A stretch of 64,000 nt of DNA from Loktanella sp. SALINAS62 (lineage in GTDB: Bacteria; Pseudomonadota; Alphaproteobacteria; Rhodobacterales; Rhodobacteraceae): NCBI RefSeq assembly GCF_018263905.1, contig NZ_JAAFZU010000055.1, positions 1-64,000 of the forward strand. Direction: 5' to 3'. The translations under genes were made by a program, and so were the position numbers. The notes under the pieces were generated by a model. That model was given only the letters and a program-made list of their open reading frames with translations, made no database searches and was not told the origin of the DNA. Shown here piece by piece: positions 1 to 8,348 of the stretch (position 1 is its first letter; every line of letters starts with the position of its first letter).

Positions 1-629
1 GCTGAGGCGGCCTTCAGCTTTCCACCCTTGAGCTTGTCCTGCCACCATTTGCGGTGCTGAATCGCTTCAGCCGCGCCGACATCCACGACACGACGATCTC
101 CACCAATGACCGCAATCAGGTTGCGGACCGCGCGGATCCGCGGGTTCCGCCACAACCGCATCTGCTGCGTGCTTTTGAACCGGTTATCATGCGAAGCGAT
201 ATCTTCAGTATGCGCTACAAGCCCGGACAACATCAGGCCCGGGTCTTCCGTCCCGCCCAGAACTGCTTCGGCCACGTCCGGGATCGCGTCACCCGATGCT
301 GACTGGGTCGCCTCGACCCTGCGAAGCACGTCGATCAAATCCAGATCCGCAACGGCGTCAGCTGTCAGAAAAGCGTAGCCCCGTCGCGCAGCCAGATCGC
401 GCGCCACCCGAAAGCGCGCCTCCGCATCGCCATCGCGTCCCGCAAGCAGCGCTTCCCAGCCGTCAAGATATCCCGACCACACCCGCTGCGCCTTCGACAA
501 CGCAATCGCGCGCGAATCCGTCTTCAGGCTTTCCCAGATGACATCGCGCGGCTCCACACCCGCAAACCGCGACGGCACCCGACGCTTCAAATAATACGTC
601 CTGCCGCGCAAAAGGAGACCGTTCGACAT
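1..629 (-). CDS. Phage-type tyrosine recombinase (DUF6538 N-terminus), partial
   Basis: Reading the minus strand from the ATG at 627-629 gives an uninterrupted frame of 209 codons that leaves the window at base 1, so only the N-terminal half is present. The product opens MSNGLLLRGRTYYLKRRVPS, the pattern of the DUF6538 domain that caps many alphaproteobacterial phage and island integrases. A helical stretch follows that would be the SAM-like core-binding region (residues about 170-209, KWWQDKLKGGK). The catalytic Arg/His/Tyr domain lies outside the window. The gene starts 139 bases from the 3' end of tRNA-Ser and runs away from it, as expected for an element integrated at that tRNA. Family assignment is from sequence resemblance; whether the enzyme is intact or active cannot be seen. 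Confidence 0.8.
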   Translation of the reverse strand, partial: MSNGLLLRGRTYYLKRRVPSRFAGVEPRDVIWESLKTDSRAIALSKAQRVWSGYLDGWEALLAGRDGDAEARFRVARDLAARRGYAFLTADAVADLDLIDVLRRVEATQSASGDAIPDVAEAVLGGTEDPGLMLSGLVAHTEDIASHDNRFKSTQQMRLWRNPRIRAVRNLIAVIGGDRRVVDVGAAEAIQHRKWWQDKLKGGKLKAAS

Positions 630-645
630 CACACACTCCGAGCAC

Positions 646-681
646 ATGGGTAGCAGAATGTGGTGCAAAATGGGTAGCAGA
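646..681. repeat. Twin 12-bp direct repeats upstream of the integrase
   Basis: The 12-mer atgggtagcaga occurs exactly at 646-657 and 670-681, 24 bases apart start to start, between the integrase start and the tRNA. Spacing of just over two helical turns would put both copies on one DNA face. Integrase arm sites or a Xis/repressor operator are the usual explanations for such repeats here; which one applies is inference. Confidence 0.6.
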
Positions 682-725
682 TCAAGGGGGAGATCTTGCC
701 AATGCGCTGCAAAAGAAGTTCAAGG

Positions 726-759
726 CTCTGAAATTAAATAAAAAAATAATTTAGCAGAG
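726..759. repeat. AT-rich imperfect inverted repeat next to the tRNA 3' end
   Basis: CTCTG-AAATTA at 726-736 is mirrored by TAATTT-(ag)-CAGAG at 747-759, with an A-rich centre of about 10 bases. It lies 9 bases beyond the encoded CCA of tRNA-Ser. On the minus strand it could end tRNA transcription, or it could be a bendable part of the attachment site. Confidence 0.4.
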
Positions 760-767
760 ATGCTTTG

Positions 768-857
768 TGGCGGACAGACAGGGATTCGAACCCTGGAGAC
801 GGTCTCCCGCCTACACACTTTCCAGGCGTGCGCCTTCGACCACTCGGCCACCTGTCC
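768..857 (-). tRNA. tRNA-Ser(GGA)
   Basis: The minus strand folds as a class II tRNA. The acceptor arm GGACAGG pairs with TCTGTCC, followed by discriminator G and an encoded CCA (768-770). The anticodon loop CTGGAAA carries GGA (reads UCC/UCU serine codons). A long variable arm GGCGGGAGACCGTCTC and a T arm CAGGGTTCGAATCCCTG follow. The 90-base length including CCA is normal for bacterial tRNA-Ser. Its 3' end faces the integrase gene, making it the probable integration target. Confidence 0.96.
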
Positions 858-1011
858 GTTGCGGGCTACTTAGCGAGGGTTTTCGGGGCGTGCAAGCCCC
901 ATGCGGCGATGAATATGCTGTGTGGGCATTGTATCGACGGACGCTGCCAGACATAGTTTACCGCATGATGATTGCCCCGCACTGCACCGACCATAAAAGC
1001 CGCCCCGCCTG

Positions 1012-2121
1012 ATGAAACACACACCAAACCCGATCGAAAAATCCGCCGACCGCCCGTCGGAAATGGCGCGCGTGCAAACGGCGGCCCTGGTCATCATCGC
1101 ATTCGCCGTGGTGTTGTTCCTGCTGGTACAGGCGCGGTTCATTCTGATTTCGCTGGCCAGCGCGATCATCGTGTTTTCGCTGACATCTGATGTGATCAAT
1201 TTCATCGCTCGCCTGCGGGTCGGCCCGTTCCGCATTCCCAACTGGCTGGCCAGCCTTGCCGCCGTGCTGCTGATCGCCACGGCACTGTTGACCCTGACAT
1301 CCATTGTCGTGGCGCAGGTCAACACCGTGCTGATCACGATGCTGGCCTATGCAGAACGTGCGCCTGACGCGATTGCGGCGCTGTTTGCATGGGCGGGCGA
1401 CGACGTCGAAGCGGCAGTGCGCAATTCCGTCAGCTCGATCGAGGTGTCGGCTTATCTGCGCGGCGCTGCGGGCGGTGCCACCAGTCTGACACAGGCGACC
1501 GTGCTTGTAATCCTGTTCGTCGGCTTTCTGTTCGCGGAACGGGTCTGGTTTCAGACCAAGCTTTTGAATTTCACGGGCGATCCGGTGCAGGCCCGTCGCG
1601 TCGGGCGCATCATCGCGTCGATCATCCGGCGGGTGAACTATTACCTGCTGGTCAAGACGATCATTTCACTGGCGACTGGCGTAATGACCTATGCGCTGGC
1701 ACGGGCCTTTGGTCTGGAAATCGCCGTGCCGCTGGGGATCATGACTTTCGTTTTGAACTTTATCCCCAATATTGGGTCGATCATCGCCACGGGTCTGGTG
1801 GTGCTGGCCGCGTATATCCAGCTTGGTGATCCTTGGATGACGGCGCTGATCTTTGTGATTGCGGGAACGATCCAGTTCGTGAACGGGTCCATCATCGACC
1901 CGATGCTGATGGGCCGCGCGTTGCGCCTTTCCAGTTTCGGGATATTGCTCAGCCTTGCGTTCTGGGGCGCTGTCTGGGGCGTGCCTGGCATGTTCCTGTC
2001 GGTGCCGATCATGGTGATGCTGCTTGTCGTGTGTAGCCATGTCGCGGCCCTGCGGCCTTTTGCGATCCTGTTGTCCCGCGAAGGCCTGCCAGAGGCGGAA
2101 ACCACGCTGGAAAACCCTTAA
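1012..2121 (+). CDS. AI-2E family transporter (YdiK/PerM/TqsA-like)
   Basis: A 369-residue polytopic inner-membrane protein. Hydrophobic segments cluster near residues 21-60, 80-110, 160-175 and in a long C-terminal block (about 210-345). The C-terminal sequence LRLSSFGILLSLAFWGAVWG, followed by PGMFLSVPIMV, is the most conserved signature of the AI-2E/UPF0118 exporter family. Members export autoinducer-2, sodium or other small solutes; the substrate cannot be read here. The ATG start lacks a clear Shine-Dalgarno site, but an earlier start would run into the tRNA promoter region. Its stop shares bases with the convergent stop of the next gene (ttaa at 2118-2121). Confidence 0.9.
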   Translation: MKHTPNPIEKSADRPSEMARVQTAALVIIAFAVVLFLLVQARFILISLASAIIVFSLTSDVINFIARLRVGPFRIPNWLASLAAVLLIATALLTLTSIVVAQVNTVLITMLAYAERAPDAIAALFAWAGDDVEAAVRNSVSSIEVSAYLRGAAGGATSLTQATVLVILFVGFLFAERVWFQTKLLNFTGDPVQARRVGRIIASIIRRVNYYLLVKTIISLATGVMTYALARAFGLEIAVPLGIMTFVLNFIPNIGSIIATGLVVLAAYIQLGDPWMTALIFVIAGTIQFVNGSIIDPMLMGRALRLSSFGILLSLAFWGAVWGVPGMFLSVPIMVMLLVVCSHVAALRPFAILLSREGLPEAETTLENP

Positions 2122-2474
2122 CGCGCCCGCACAAAAGCGACGGCAAGCATCAATTCAAAAAGCGCCGCAATCATGGCGTTGGCGTTGGCTTGACCCACCC
2201 CATTTTCCCACAACCCCGTCAGGCCGATCCCACCCCACATCGCAGCCATTGCAAGCGCCACTGTCCGCCGATGCGTCCCGGCCGGCACGTCGCGCAGCGT
2301 GAACACGATGATAGCCACACCGAACAGCACAGGGGCGGCCCGGCGTCCCATGAACGCACCACCGGGCGCAGCGCCGTCCAGATACAACCCAACATAGGCG
2401 CCGGGCGCAAACATCAGCACCGCAGACAGGCACAGACACAGGCCGGCGCTGAACATGATCAGAAACCGAAACAT
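2118..2474 (-). CDS. Small four-helix membrane protein, unknown function
   Basis: The frame from the ATG at 2472-2474 encodes 118 residues, MFRFLIMFSAGLCLCLSAVL onward. There are four hydrophobic stretches (about 1-22, 38-55, 66-88, 95-115) separated by short loops, so it is an integral membrane protein. A longer open frame exists upstream, but it would overlap most of the AlaX C-terminus. Start and AlaX stop share one base (TGATG), which implies translational coupling as the last gene of the trg-cysK-mscS-alaX run. It resembles small DUF4345-like proteins only in general build. Confidence 0.75.
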   Translation of the reverse strand: MFRFLIMFSAGLCLCLSAVLMFAPGAYVGLYLDGAAPGGAFMGRRAAPVLFGVAIIVFTLRDVPAGTHRRTVALAMAAMWGGIGLTGLWENGVGQANANAMIAALFELMLAVAFVRAR

Positions 2475-3196
2475 CAGCTGTCTTCCAGATGCAGATAAAC
2501 GCGCCGGTTCTGGCGGCCTTTCTTTTCGATCTTGCCGATCCGCAACCGGCCGATTTCCAGAGTGCTGCGCACATGGGTGCCGCCACAGGGCTGCAGATCG
2601 ATGCAATCGTCACCCAGCCCGATCCGCACCAGTCGGATGTGATCCGCGTCACGCGGCGGCTGCACCGACAACGTCTTGACCAAGGCAGGCCGCGCATCCA
2701 GTTCCGCCCCGGTGATCCATTCGGATGTCACTGGCAGGTCAGCGGCCACAAGGGCGTTCAGTTCATCGTCCAGATGATCCTTGTTGGAAGGCGCGTCTTC
2801 CATGTCGAAATCCAGACGGCTTTTCGATTCCCCGATCTGGCCACCGGTGACGGGTTTCCCAATGACGACAGACAGCAGGTGCAGCGCGGTATGCATACGC
2901 ATCATGCGGTGGCGGCGTTCCCAATCCAGCACCTGCGTCACGATTGTTCCAACGGGCGGCAATGGTACGGGTTCTGCGGGCACAAGGATGATGTCGGCGC
3001 CGCGCCCCTTGATCGTTGTGCCAATCATCAGATTGCCACCGTTCCACTGCAGTCGGCCTGAATCGCCGGGCTGCCCGCCACCCGTCGGATAGAACAGGCT
3101 GGCGTTCAACACGATCCCGCCTTCCTGCGTCAATTCCGTGACCTGTCCCACTGCGTCGCGGGCATAGGCGTCCGATACGAACAGGTGATCGGTCAT
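2474..3196 (-). CDS. alaX: Alanyl-tRNA editing protein AlaX
   Basis: A 240-residue free-standing homologue of the editing domain of alanyl-tRNA synthetase, a family that deacylates Ser- or Gly-mischarged tRNA-Ala. The zinc site is visible as HTALH near residues 102-106 and CGGTH near 203-207, in the usual order. The N-terminal fold (YPTGGGQPGDSG) matches AlaX/AlaRS editing domains and includes the conserved glycine-rich stretch. The start overlaps the upstream mechanosensitive channel stop as ATGA, so translation is likely coupled. The link between tRNA editing and its cysteine/tellurite neighbours is not established. Confidence 0.93.
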   Translation of the reverse strand: MTDHLFVSDAYARDAVGQVTELTQEGGIVLNASLFYPTGGGQPGDSGRLQWNGGNLMIGTTIKGRGADIILVPAEPVPLPPVGTIVTQVLDWERRHRMMRMHTALHLLSVVIGKPVTGGQIGESKSRLDFDMEDAPSNKDHLDDELNALVAADLPVTSEWITGAELDARPALVKTLSVQPPRDADHIRLVRIGLGDDCIDLQPCGGTHVRSTLEIGRLRIGKIEKKGRQNRRVYLHLEDS

Positions 3197-5676
3197 GTGG
3201 GCTGTCCCATGTCGGGGTCGGCATCCACATCCAGATCGTCGGCCGTCAGCATGGCACCAGGATCGTCAGGATGCGGCGGCGGCGCGGTTTCCGACTGGCT
3301 TTGTCCCTTTTTCGGTTCACGCAGCCAGACGTCGGTTTGCGGGAACGGAATTTCGATCCCAGCCTCTGCCAGTTTCGCATTGATGCCGCGGTTCATTTCG
3401 TCGGTCACGATCATTTTCCAGTTCACATCGCGCAGGATGACACGCAATTCGAAATCCAGCGACGACGCACCAAAGGCCACGAACAGCGCCTGCGGTTCCG
3501 GGTCAGCAATCACAAGCGGATGATCGTTACCGATCTCTAACAAGAGCTTGCGGACCAATTCGACATCTGACCCATAGGCGACGCCAACCGGCAGGATCAG
3601 ACGCCCGACCATGTTGCCACGAGTCCAGTTCGTGACCTGCCCGCTGACCAGATCAGCGTTCGGAATGATGACGTCGGTTCGGTCGAATGTTTCGATCCTT
3701 GTCGACCGGACAGAAATGTCGCGGACAAAACCGACCTGACCGTTGACTTCGATCATATCGCCTTCGGCAATGGGGCGTTCGATCAGCAGAATGATACCGG
3801 ATACAAAGTTCTGCACGATTGTCTGCAAACCGAAACCGATCCCGACCGACAGCGCACCCGCCACGATGGCAAGGCTGCTCAGGTCGATGCCAGCCAGGGT
3901 AATGGCGATCAGCGCCGACAGCGTGATGCCGATATAACCCAAGCCCGACACCACAGCGTTCTGGCCGCCCAGATCCAGTTTTGTGCGTGGCAGAACGGTG
4001 CCTTTCAACGACCGCTGCACAAACCGCGTCAGGATGAACCCCACGGCAAAGATAATGGCAAAGGTCAGGAAATCGGTCGGGGAAATAACCGTTTCACCAA
4101 TCTGGAACCCCGCACGAAACCGGGTCCAGACCTCGATCAGATCGGCAACACTGGCCCCCCAGACAAGCGCAGTCACAGGCATCAGCACGATGAACAGGAC
4201 CATCCCCACAAGAATCGGAATAAGCGAGCTGCTTTCGCTGTCGTCGGGCGCATAGATGCGTGTGATCGCCTGCTGCAGCACGATAAAGCCACCAAGAACC
4301 GCAAGGGTCATCACCGCCGGCGCGAACAGGGCACGCCCCGCCTGCGCATATCCCAGTGCAGACAAAACGGGCGTTGCGATCGCCACGATCATATAGATCA
4401 ACCCGACAACATGCCGGACACGACCAGTTCCCGTCTCTCCACTATCGGCCATGGGGGAATGGCGCAGCAGCGCCCCCAGCCGCCACAAAAACAGGCTTGC
4501 AAGCATGATGACCGGCAAGATCACGACGGACCGTGGCACCGACGCGACATTGGCATCCAGCAGCAGGGCGGCGACAATCAGCAACGCCGCAAGCATGACC
4601 CCCACCGCCACGCCGGTCCGCCGTACCTTGCGACGCACATCCGCGGGATAGCCCAGCGGACCGTTAAAGGTGCCTTTGGGAAACAGTTGCACGTTCAGCC
4701 AGCGCGTCACGATGATCAGCACACCAGCCGTATAGACCGCAGAGGTGACGGACGTGCCGGATCGCGGTAAAATGCCGAACTGGCGCAGTGCGACGAACAG
4801 CAGCGACATCCCCAAGACAGGCAGACCGATCTGCAGGACCGATAGCAAAAGCGCCCAGATCGCGCGGCCCCGCGCCTCAGAGTTTTCGACCTTTGTCTGG
4901 GCAAGCAACAGCCAGCGGGGCGACCGGACCAGCAGAACAAGCGCCGCAAGCAGGGCGATGATCCCGGCCGGCAGGTTCGCCCAAAGACCGCTGGTGCCCC
5001 CGCCCGACATCCGCGTTTCATAGCGCCGCATGACCCGGTTCAGTGCGACGTCTATGGCGTCCGCCCCCAGCGCCCAACTGCTGGGCAACAAGGGTGACGC
5101 ATCACGTGACCACAGCCGGTTGGTGTCGGCCTGCCGTAATTCGCTGTCGATTTCGGATATCAGGCCATTGGCGCGGGCATAGGCTTCTGACGCCAGCAAA
5201 CCGGGCGCAAGCAGCGCGTCAAGTTGGGCGTTCAGTTCATCCAGTCGTGCGGCAATCGCGGGCGACACGGTTGCATCCGGCGCCGTCGGGGTCAGCGCGT
5301 CGATCTGCGCCTGCACCGTACCAATGCGGCCCGCGTTCAAGGATGTCAGGTCCAAAAAGCGCTGCCGCCACGCGAAAATATCGTCGCGCGCCGCGCTCAG
5401 CATGGCGTTGGTGGTTTCGCCGTCGTTCAACTCTTCTTCGACCCGGTCGGCCAGCGCGCGCCAGTCGTCCAGATCCGGCACCGCTGCCGCAAATTCAGAC
5501 GTCGCCTGTGCCAGCGCATCGGCATCGGCCTCTGGTTCGGTGGCCCCGCTGTCTGCCGTATCTTCTGCTGGCGCCGCAGCGCCGCCCGTCAGACTGTCCA
5601 GCGATATCTGTGCAACGGCCGGGGTCGATGCGCCAAGGCCGACCGCAAGGATCACTGCGGCCAGTCGGTGCAGCAT
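3193..5676 (-). CDS. Mechanosensitive ion channel (MscS family, DUF3772 N-terminus)
   Basis: I choose the ATG at 5674-5676 (827 residues) because it begins a signal peptide, MLHRLAAVILAVGLGASTPA, and lies just after the cysK stop. The longer open frame would read antisense through cysK. A periplasmic helical region (about 35-250, DUF3772-like) is followed by about ten membrane segments and a C-terminal MscS core. The pore helix and upper beta domain are evident in SVGIGFGLQTIVQNFVSGII and IERPIAEGDMIEVNGQVGFV. The protein should relieve turgor on osmotic downshift, like E. coli MscK or YbdG-type large homologues. Start spacing (TGACCATG) suggests cotranscription with cysK. Confidence 0.92.
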   Translation of the reverse strand: MLHRLAAVILAVGLGASTPAVAQISLDSLTGGAAAPAEDTADSGATEPEADADALAQATSEFAAAVPDLDDWRALADRVEEELNDGETTNAMLSAARDDIFAWRQRFLDLTSLNAGRIGTVQAQIDALTPTAPDATVSPAIAARLDELNAQLDALLAPGLLASEAYARANGLISEIDSELRQADTNRLWSRDASPLLPSSWALGADAIDVALNRVMRRYETRMSGGGTSGLWANLPAGIIALLAALVLLVRSPRWLLLAQTKVENSEARGRAIWALLLSVLQIGLPVLGMSLLFVALRQFGILPRSGTSVTSAVYTAGVLIIVTRWLNVQLFPKGTFNGPLGYPADVRRKVRRTGVAVGVMLAALLIVAALLLDANVASVPRSVVILPVIMLASLFLWRLGALLRHSPMADSGETGTGRVRHVVGLIYMIVAIATPVLSALGYAQAGRALFAPAVMTLAVLGGFIVLQQAITRIYAPDDSESSSLIPILVGMVLFIVLMPVTALVWGASVADLIEVWTRFRAGFQIGETVISPTDFLTFAIIFAVGFILTRFVQRSLKGTVLPRTKLDLGGQNAVVSGLGYIGITLSALIAITLAGIDLSSLAIVAGALSVGIGFGLQTIVQNFVSGIILLIERPIAEGDMIEVNGQVGFVRDISVRSTRIETFDRTDVIIPNADLVSGQVTNWTRGNMVGRLILPVGVAYGSDVELVRKLLLEIGNDHPLVIADPEPQALFVAFGASSLDFELRVILRDVNWKMIVTDEMNRGINAKLAEAGIEIPFPQTDVWLREPKKGQSQSETAPPPHPDDPGAMLTADDLDVDADPDMGQPT

Positions 5677-5678
5677 GG

Positions 5679-6707
5679 TCAAACGTCCTCGAACACGCCG
5701 GGAATGGATTGCGGGCCTTTGTCCAGCCAGTCGGGCACTGGCAGGTTCTTTGATTTCAGGAAATCCGGGTTCCAGACCTTTGACTGGTAGCGGGTGCCGT
5801 AGTCGCACAGGATCGTCACAATCGTATGCCCCGGTCCCAGATCGCGCGCCAGCCGCATGGCGCCGGCGACATTGACGCCGGACGATCCACCCAGACACAG
5901 TCCTTCGCTTTGCAACAGATCGAACACGATCGGCAGGGCTTCGGCGTCGGTGATACGGTAGCTGAAATCAGGCGTGAACCCTTCGAGGTTGGCCGTGATG
6001 CGCCCCTGCCCGATACCTTCGGTGATGCTGTCACCGGGGTTTTCCTCGCCGGTATAGATCTTGAACAAACCCGCCCCTTCGGGGTCGGACAGCGCGATCT
6101 TGACGCCCTTGGGCTGCAGCACCTCTGCCACGCCCGCCAACGTGCCGCCGGTCCCGACGGCACAGGTGAACCCATCCACGCGGCCACCGGTCTGTTCCCA
6201 GATTTCCGGGCCGGTCATTTCGACATGGGCCTGCCGATTGGCGACGTTGTCGAACTGGTTGGCCCAGATGACGCCTTCGTTGCTGTCGCGGGCCATCTGT
6301 TCGGCCAGACGACCGGAATATTTCACATAGTTGTTCGCGTTTTTATACGGCACCGCAGGCACCTGCACCAGTTGCGCGCCCGCCAATCGCAGCATGTCCT
6401 TTTTTTCTTCGGACTGCGTTTCGGGGATCACGATGACAGTTTTGAACCCCATCGACGCACCGACCAGCGCCAGACCGATGCCGGTATTGCCTGCCGTCCC
6501 TTCGACGATGGTGCCGCCGGGTTTCAGCAAACCTTTGGCGACAGCGTCACGAATGATGTAAAGCGCCGCGCGGTCCTTGACCGACTGGCCGGGGTTCATG
6601 AATTCCGCCTTGCCCAGAATTGTGCAGCCAGTCGCTTCGGACGGGCCGTGCAGCTTGATCAGGGGGGTGTTTCCAACGGTGTCGGCAAGATCGGTCTTGA
6701 TGGTCAT
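5679..6707 (-). CDS. cysK: Cysteine synthase A (O-acetylserine sulfhydrylase)
   Basis: A 342-residue PLP enzyme that makes cysteine from O-acetylserine and sulfide. The Schiff-base lysine is K44 in NPGQSVKDRA, the substrate loop is EGTAGNTGIGLA, and the phosphate-binding glycines lie in CAVGTGGTLAG. The C-terminus (TRYQSKVWNPDFL) resembles the longer alphaproteobacterial and eukaryotic-like CysK forms. It sits 32 bases downstream of trgB. In Rhodobacter sphaeroides the trgAB genes and cysK form the tellurite-resistance region, and the same order is kept here. Cysteine supply is known to affect tellurite tolerance, so the grouping is functional rather than accidental. Confidence 0.95.
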   Translation of the reverse strand: MTIKTDLADTVGNTPLIKLHGPSEATGCTILGKAEFMNPGQSVKDRAALYIIRDAVAKGLLKPGGTIVEGTAGNTGIGLALVGASMGFKTVIVIPETQSEEKKDMLRLAGAQLVQVPAVPYKNANNYVKYSGRLAEQMARDSNEGVIWANQFDNVANRQAHVEMTGPEIWEQTGGRVDGFTCAVGTGGTLAGVAEVLQPKGVKIALSDPEGAGLFKIYTGEENPGDSITEGIGQGRITANLEGFTPDFSYRITDAEALPIVFDLLQSEGLCLGGSSGVNVAGAMRLARDLGPGHTIVTILCDYGTRYQSKVWNPDFLKSKNLPVPDWLDKGPQSIPGVFEDV

Positions 6708-6739
6708 GGCTGCAGCCTTTCGCGCGGTGTTACGCTTCC

Positions 6740-7876
6740 CTAACTAGCGATGCCACCGTCGAACTCAACCCGCAACGCGGCCCTGTTGATCGCAAGCCAG
6801 TAGATCAGCATCACGGCGGGGGCGACATTGACCTCTCCGGTTGCGACCAGATCAAGCGCGTGGTCCAGCGTCACCACATGCACGCGCAGGTCTTCGTGTT
6901 CGGCGGCCAGCCCACCCGACCATGGCGTTTCATCGGCAATATCAGCCAATCCGATGTAGCAATGAAAGTAATCGGTCGCGTTGCCGGGCGAAGGATAGCA
7001 GGACGTGACGTGACGCAGCCTGACGTCCAGTCCTGCCTCTTCACGTGTTTCGCGCAGGGCGGCCTGTTCTGGTGTTTCGAAGGCGTCGATCATCCCTGCG
7101 ACAGGTTCCAGAATCCACGGGTTCGGATCGCCGCGTTCCAGCGCACCCATGCGTATCTGTTCGACCAGCACCAGTTTTTCCCGCAGCGGATCATACGGCA
7201 GGACAAGAACCGCCTCGACCCCGACAAAAACCTCGCGCGGCAATGGTCCCTGCATCGCGCCGTCAAACCGCCTGTGCGTGACGGAAAAGCCCTGCAGGCG
7301 AAAGAAATCACCCACCGCAGGCTTGCGCTGCGTCACGGTCACATCATCAACACCGGCGCGATGGCGCAGCGTTGCAGGGCCACCCTGCCCGCTGGCCCGC
7401 GTCTGCGTCCATGCCCGTTTCTGGATCATCGGAAACTGCCACCGCAAATCCTGCGGCGATGGGGGCGGCTGCATCTGAAACAACGCGGTCGCGGCCAGAA
7501 CAGAGGTTTCTGCGTAATGCGTCTGCCAGTGATCGAACGACCAGTCTCCATCCCCTGCCCGCGCGTCTGCCGGTGGCAGCCACATCATCGCTTCCATGTC
7601 ACCGCCATCGGCGTCGGTCACCGTCACGGTGATCAGGCTGTAGTCATATGCGCCTTCGTACAGGGCAAGGCGGTCAGCCTGCGCCGTGGTCAGCCCGTCC
7701 CAGACCAGACCGGGTGCAACGGCGTCGCGTTGCGGCACAATCAGCGGCACAACGCTGTCGGCCAGTGGTTTCACCGCATATCCGCGCAACATCGCAGGGC
7801 TGACGGACCCGCCCGGCCCGGCGACCGCGTCGCGCAATTCTGCGTCGCGCAGGGTGCCATAGACGAACAAGCGCAT
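6740..7876 (-). CDS. trgB: TrgB: gamma-glutamylcyclotransferase-like domain fused to Nudix hydrolase
   Basis: The 378 residues fall into two domains. Residues 1-110 begin MRLFVYGTLRD, the hallmark of the AIG2/gamma-glutamylcyclotransferase-like fold. Residues about 190-375 are an ADP-ribose-pyrophosphatase-type Nudix hydrolase whose Nudix box reads GMIDAFETPEQAALRETREE followed by AGL, near residues 257-280. All catalytic glutamates are present. The protein matches TrgB of the Rhodobacter tellurite locus in domain order and in position between trgA and cysK. Its start lies 3 bases after the trgA stop. The real substrate and the role in tellurite resistance are not known from sequence. Confidence 0.88.
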   Translation of the reverse strand: MRLFVYGTLRDAELRDAVAGPGGSVSPAMLRGYAVKPLADSVVPLIVPQRDAVAPGLVWDGLTTAQADRLALYEGAYDYSLITVTVTDADGGDMEAMMWLPPADARAGDGDWSFDHWQTHYAETSVLAATALFQMQPPPSPQDLRWQFPMIQKRAWTQTRASGQGGPATLRHRAGVDDVTVTQRKPAVGDFFRLQGFSVTHRRFDGAMQGPLPREVFVGVEAVLVLPYDPLREKLVLVEQIRMGALERGDPNPWILEPVAGMIDAFETPEQAALRETREEAGLDVRLRHVTSCYPSPGNATDYFHCYIGLADIADETPWSGGLAAEHEDLRVHVVTLDHALDLVATGEVNVAPAVMLIYWLAINRAALRVEFDGGIAS

Positions 7877-7878
7877 GA

Positions 7879-8319
7879 TCAGCGATACCGGCGGCCGACC
7901 GCCTCTGTCACAAGGCCCGCGATCAGACCGCCCGCAACCAAGGTTCCGATGATGACCGGTGTGGCAAACAGCAACGCGTAATCGCCCATAATGCCGAACG
8001 TCGCAATCACGGCATCTGTCGGTCCGTCGTATTGGCCACGCATCGACTTTTGGATCATCCGGGTGATCGACGTTAACAGCAGCGCCCAGAACGCAAGCGC
8101 GCCGGCAGCGGTTACTGCGGTGCCGACGGCAACGCTATAGCCCTGACCGACCCGGTTACCCATGACAGACCAGCCGCAGATAAGTCCTGACACGATACAC
8201 AGCGGATACCAAAAGTCCGGCGCGTCACCTTCGACAAACAGTGGCAACGTCAGATAGGCCACTACGCCCCCCAGAATGGCATAAAGGATCGCACCCGTCA
8301 GGTTTCCGGCTGTTGGCAT
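7879..8319 (-). CDS. trgA: TrgA, tellurite-resistance membrane protein
   Basis: A 146-residue inner-membrane protein with four hydrophobic helices (about 8-27, 39-55, 64-85, 110-135). It opens MPTAGNLTGAILYAILGGVV, characteristic of the TrgA family found almost only in Rhodobacteraceae. It is the first gene of the trgA-trgB-cysK run; trgB follows after 3 bases. In R. sphaeroides trgAB is one of the loci that raise tellurite tolerance. The biochemical activity is unknown; a membrane transport or redox-support role is inference. Confidence 0.88.
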   Translation of the reverse strand: MPTAGNLTGAILYAILGGVVAYLTLPLFVEGDAPDFWYPLCIVSGLICGWSVMGNRVGQGYSVAVGTAVTAAGALAFWALLLTSITRMIQKSMRGQYDGPTDAVIATFGIMGDYALLFATPVIIGTLVAGGLIAGLVTEAVGRRYR

Positions 8320-8348
8320 AACTGTCCTTTGGTGCGTGTGCCGATCGG

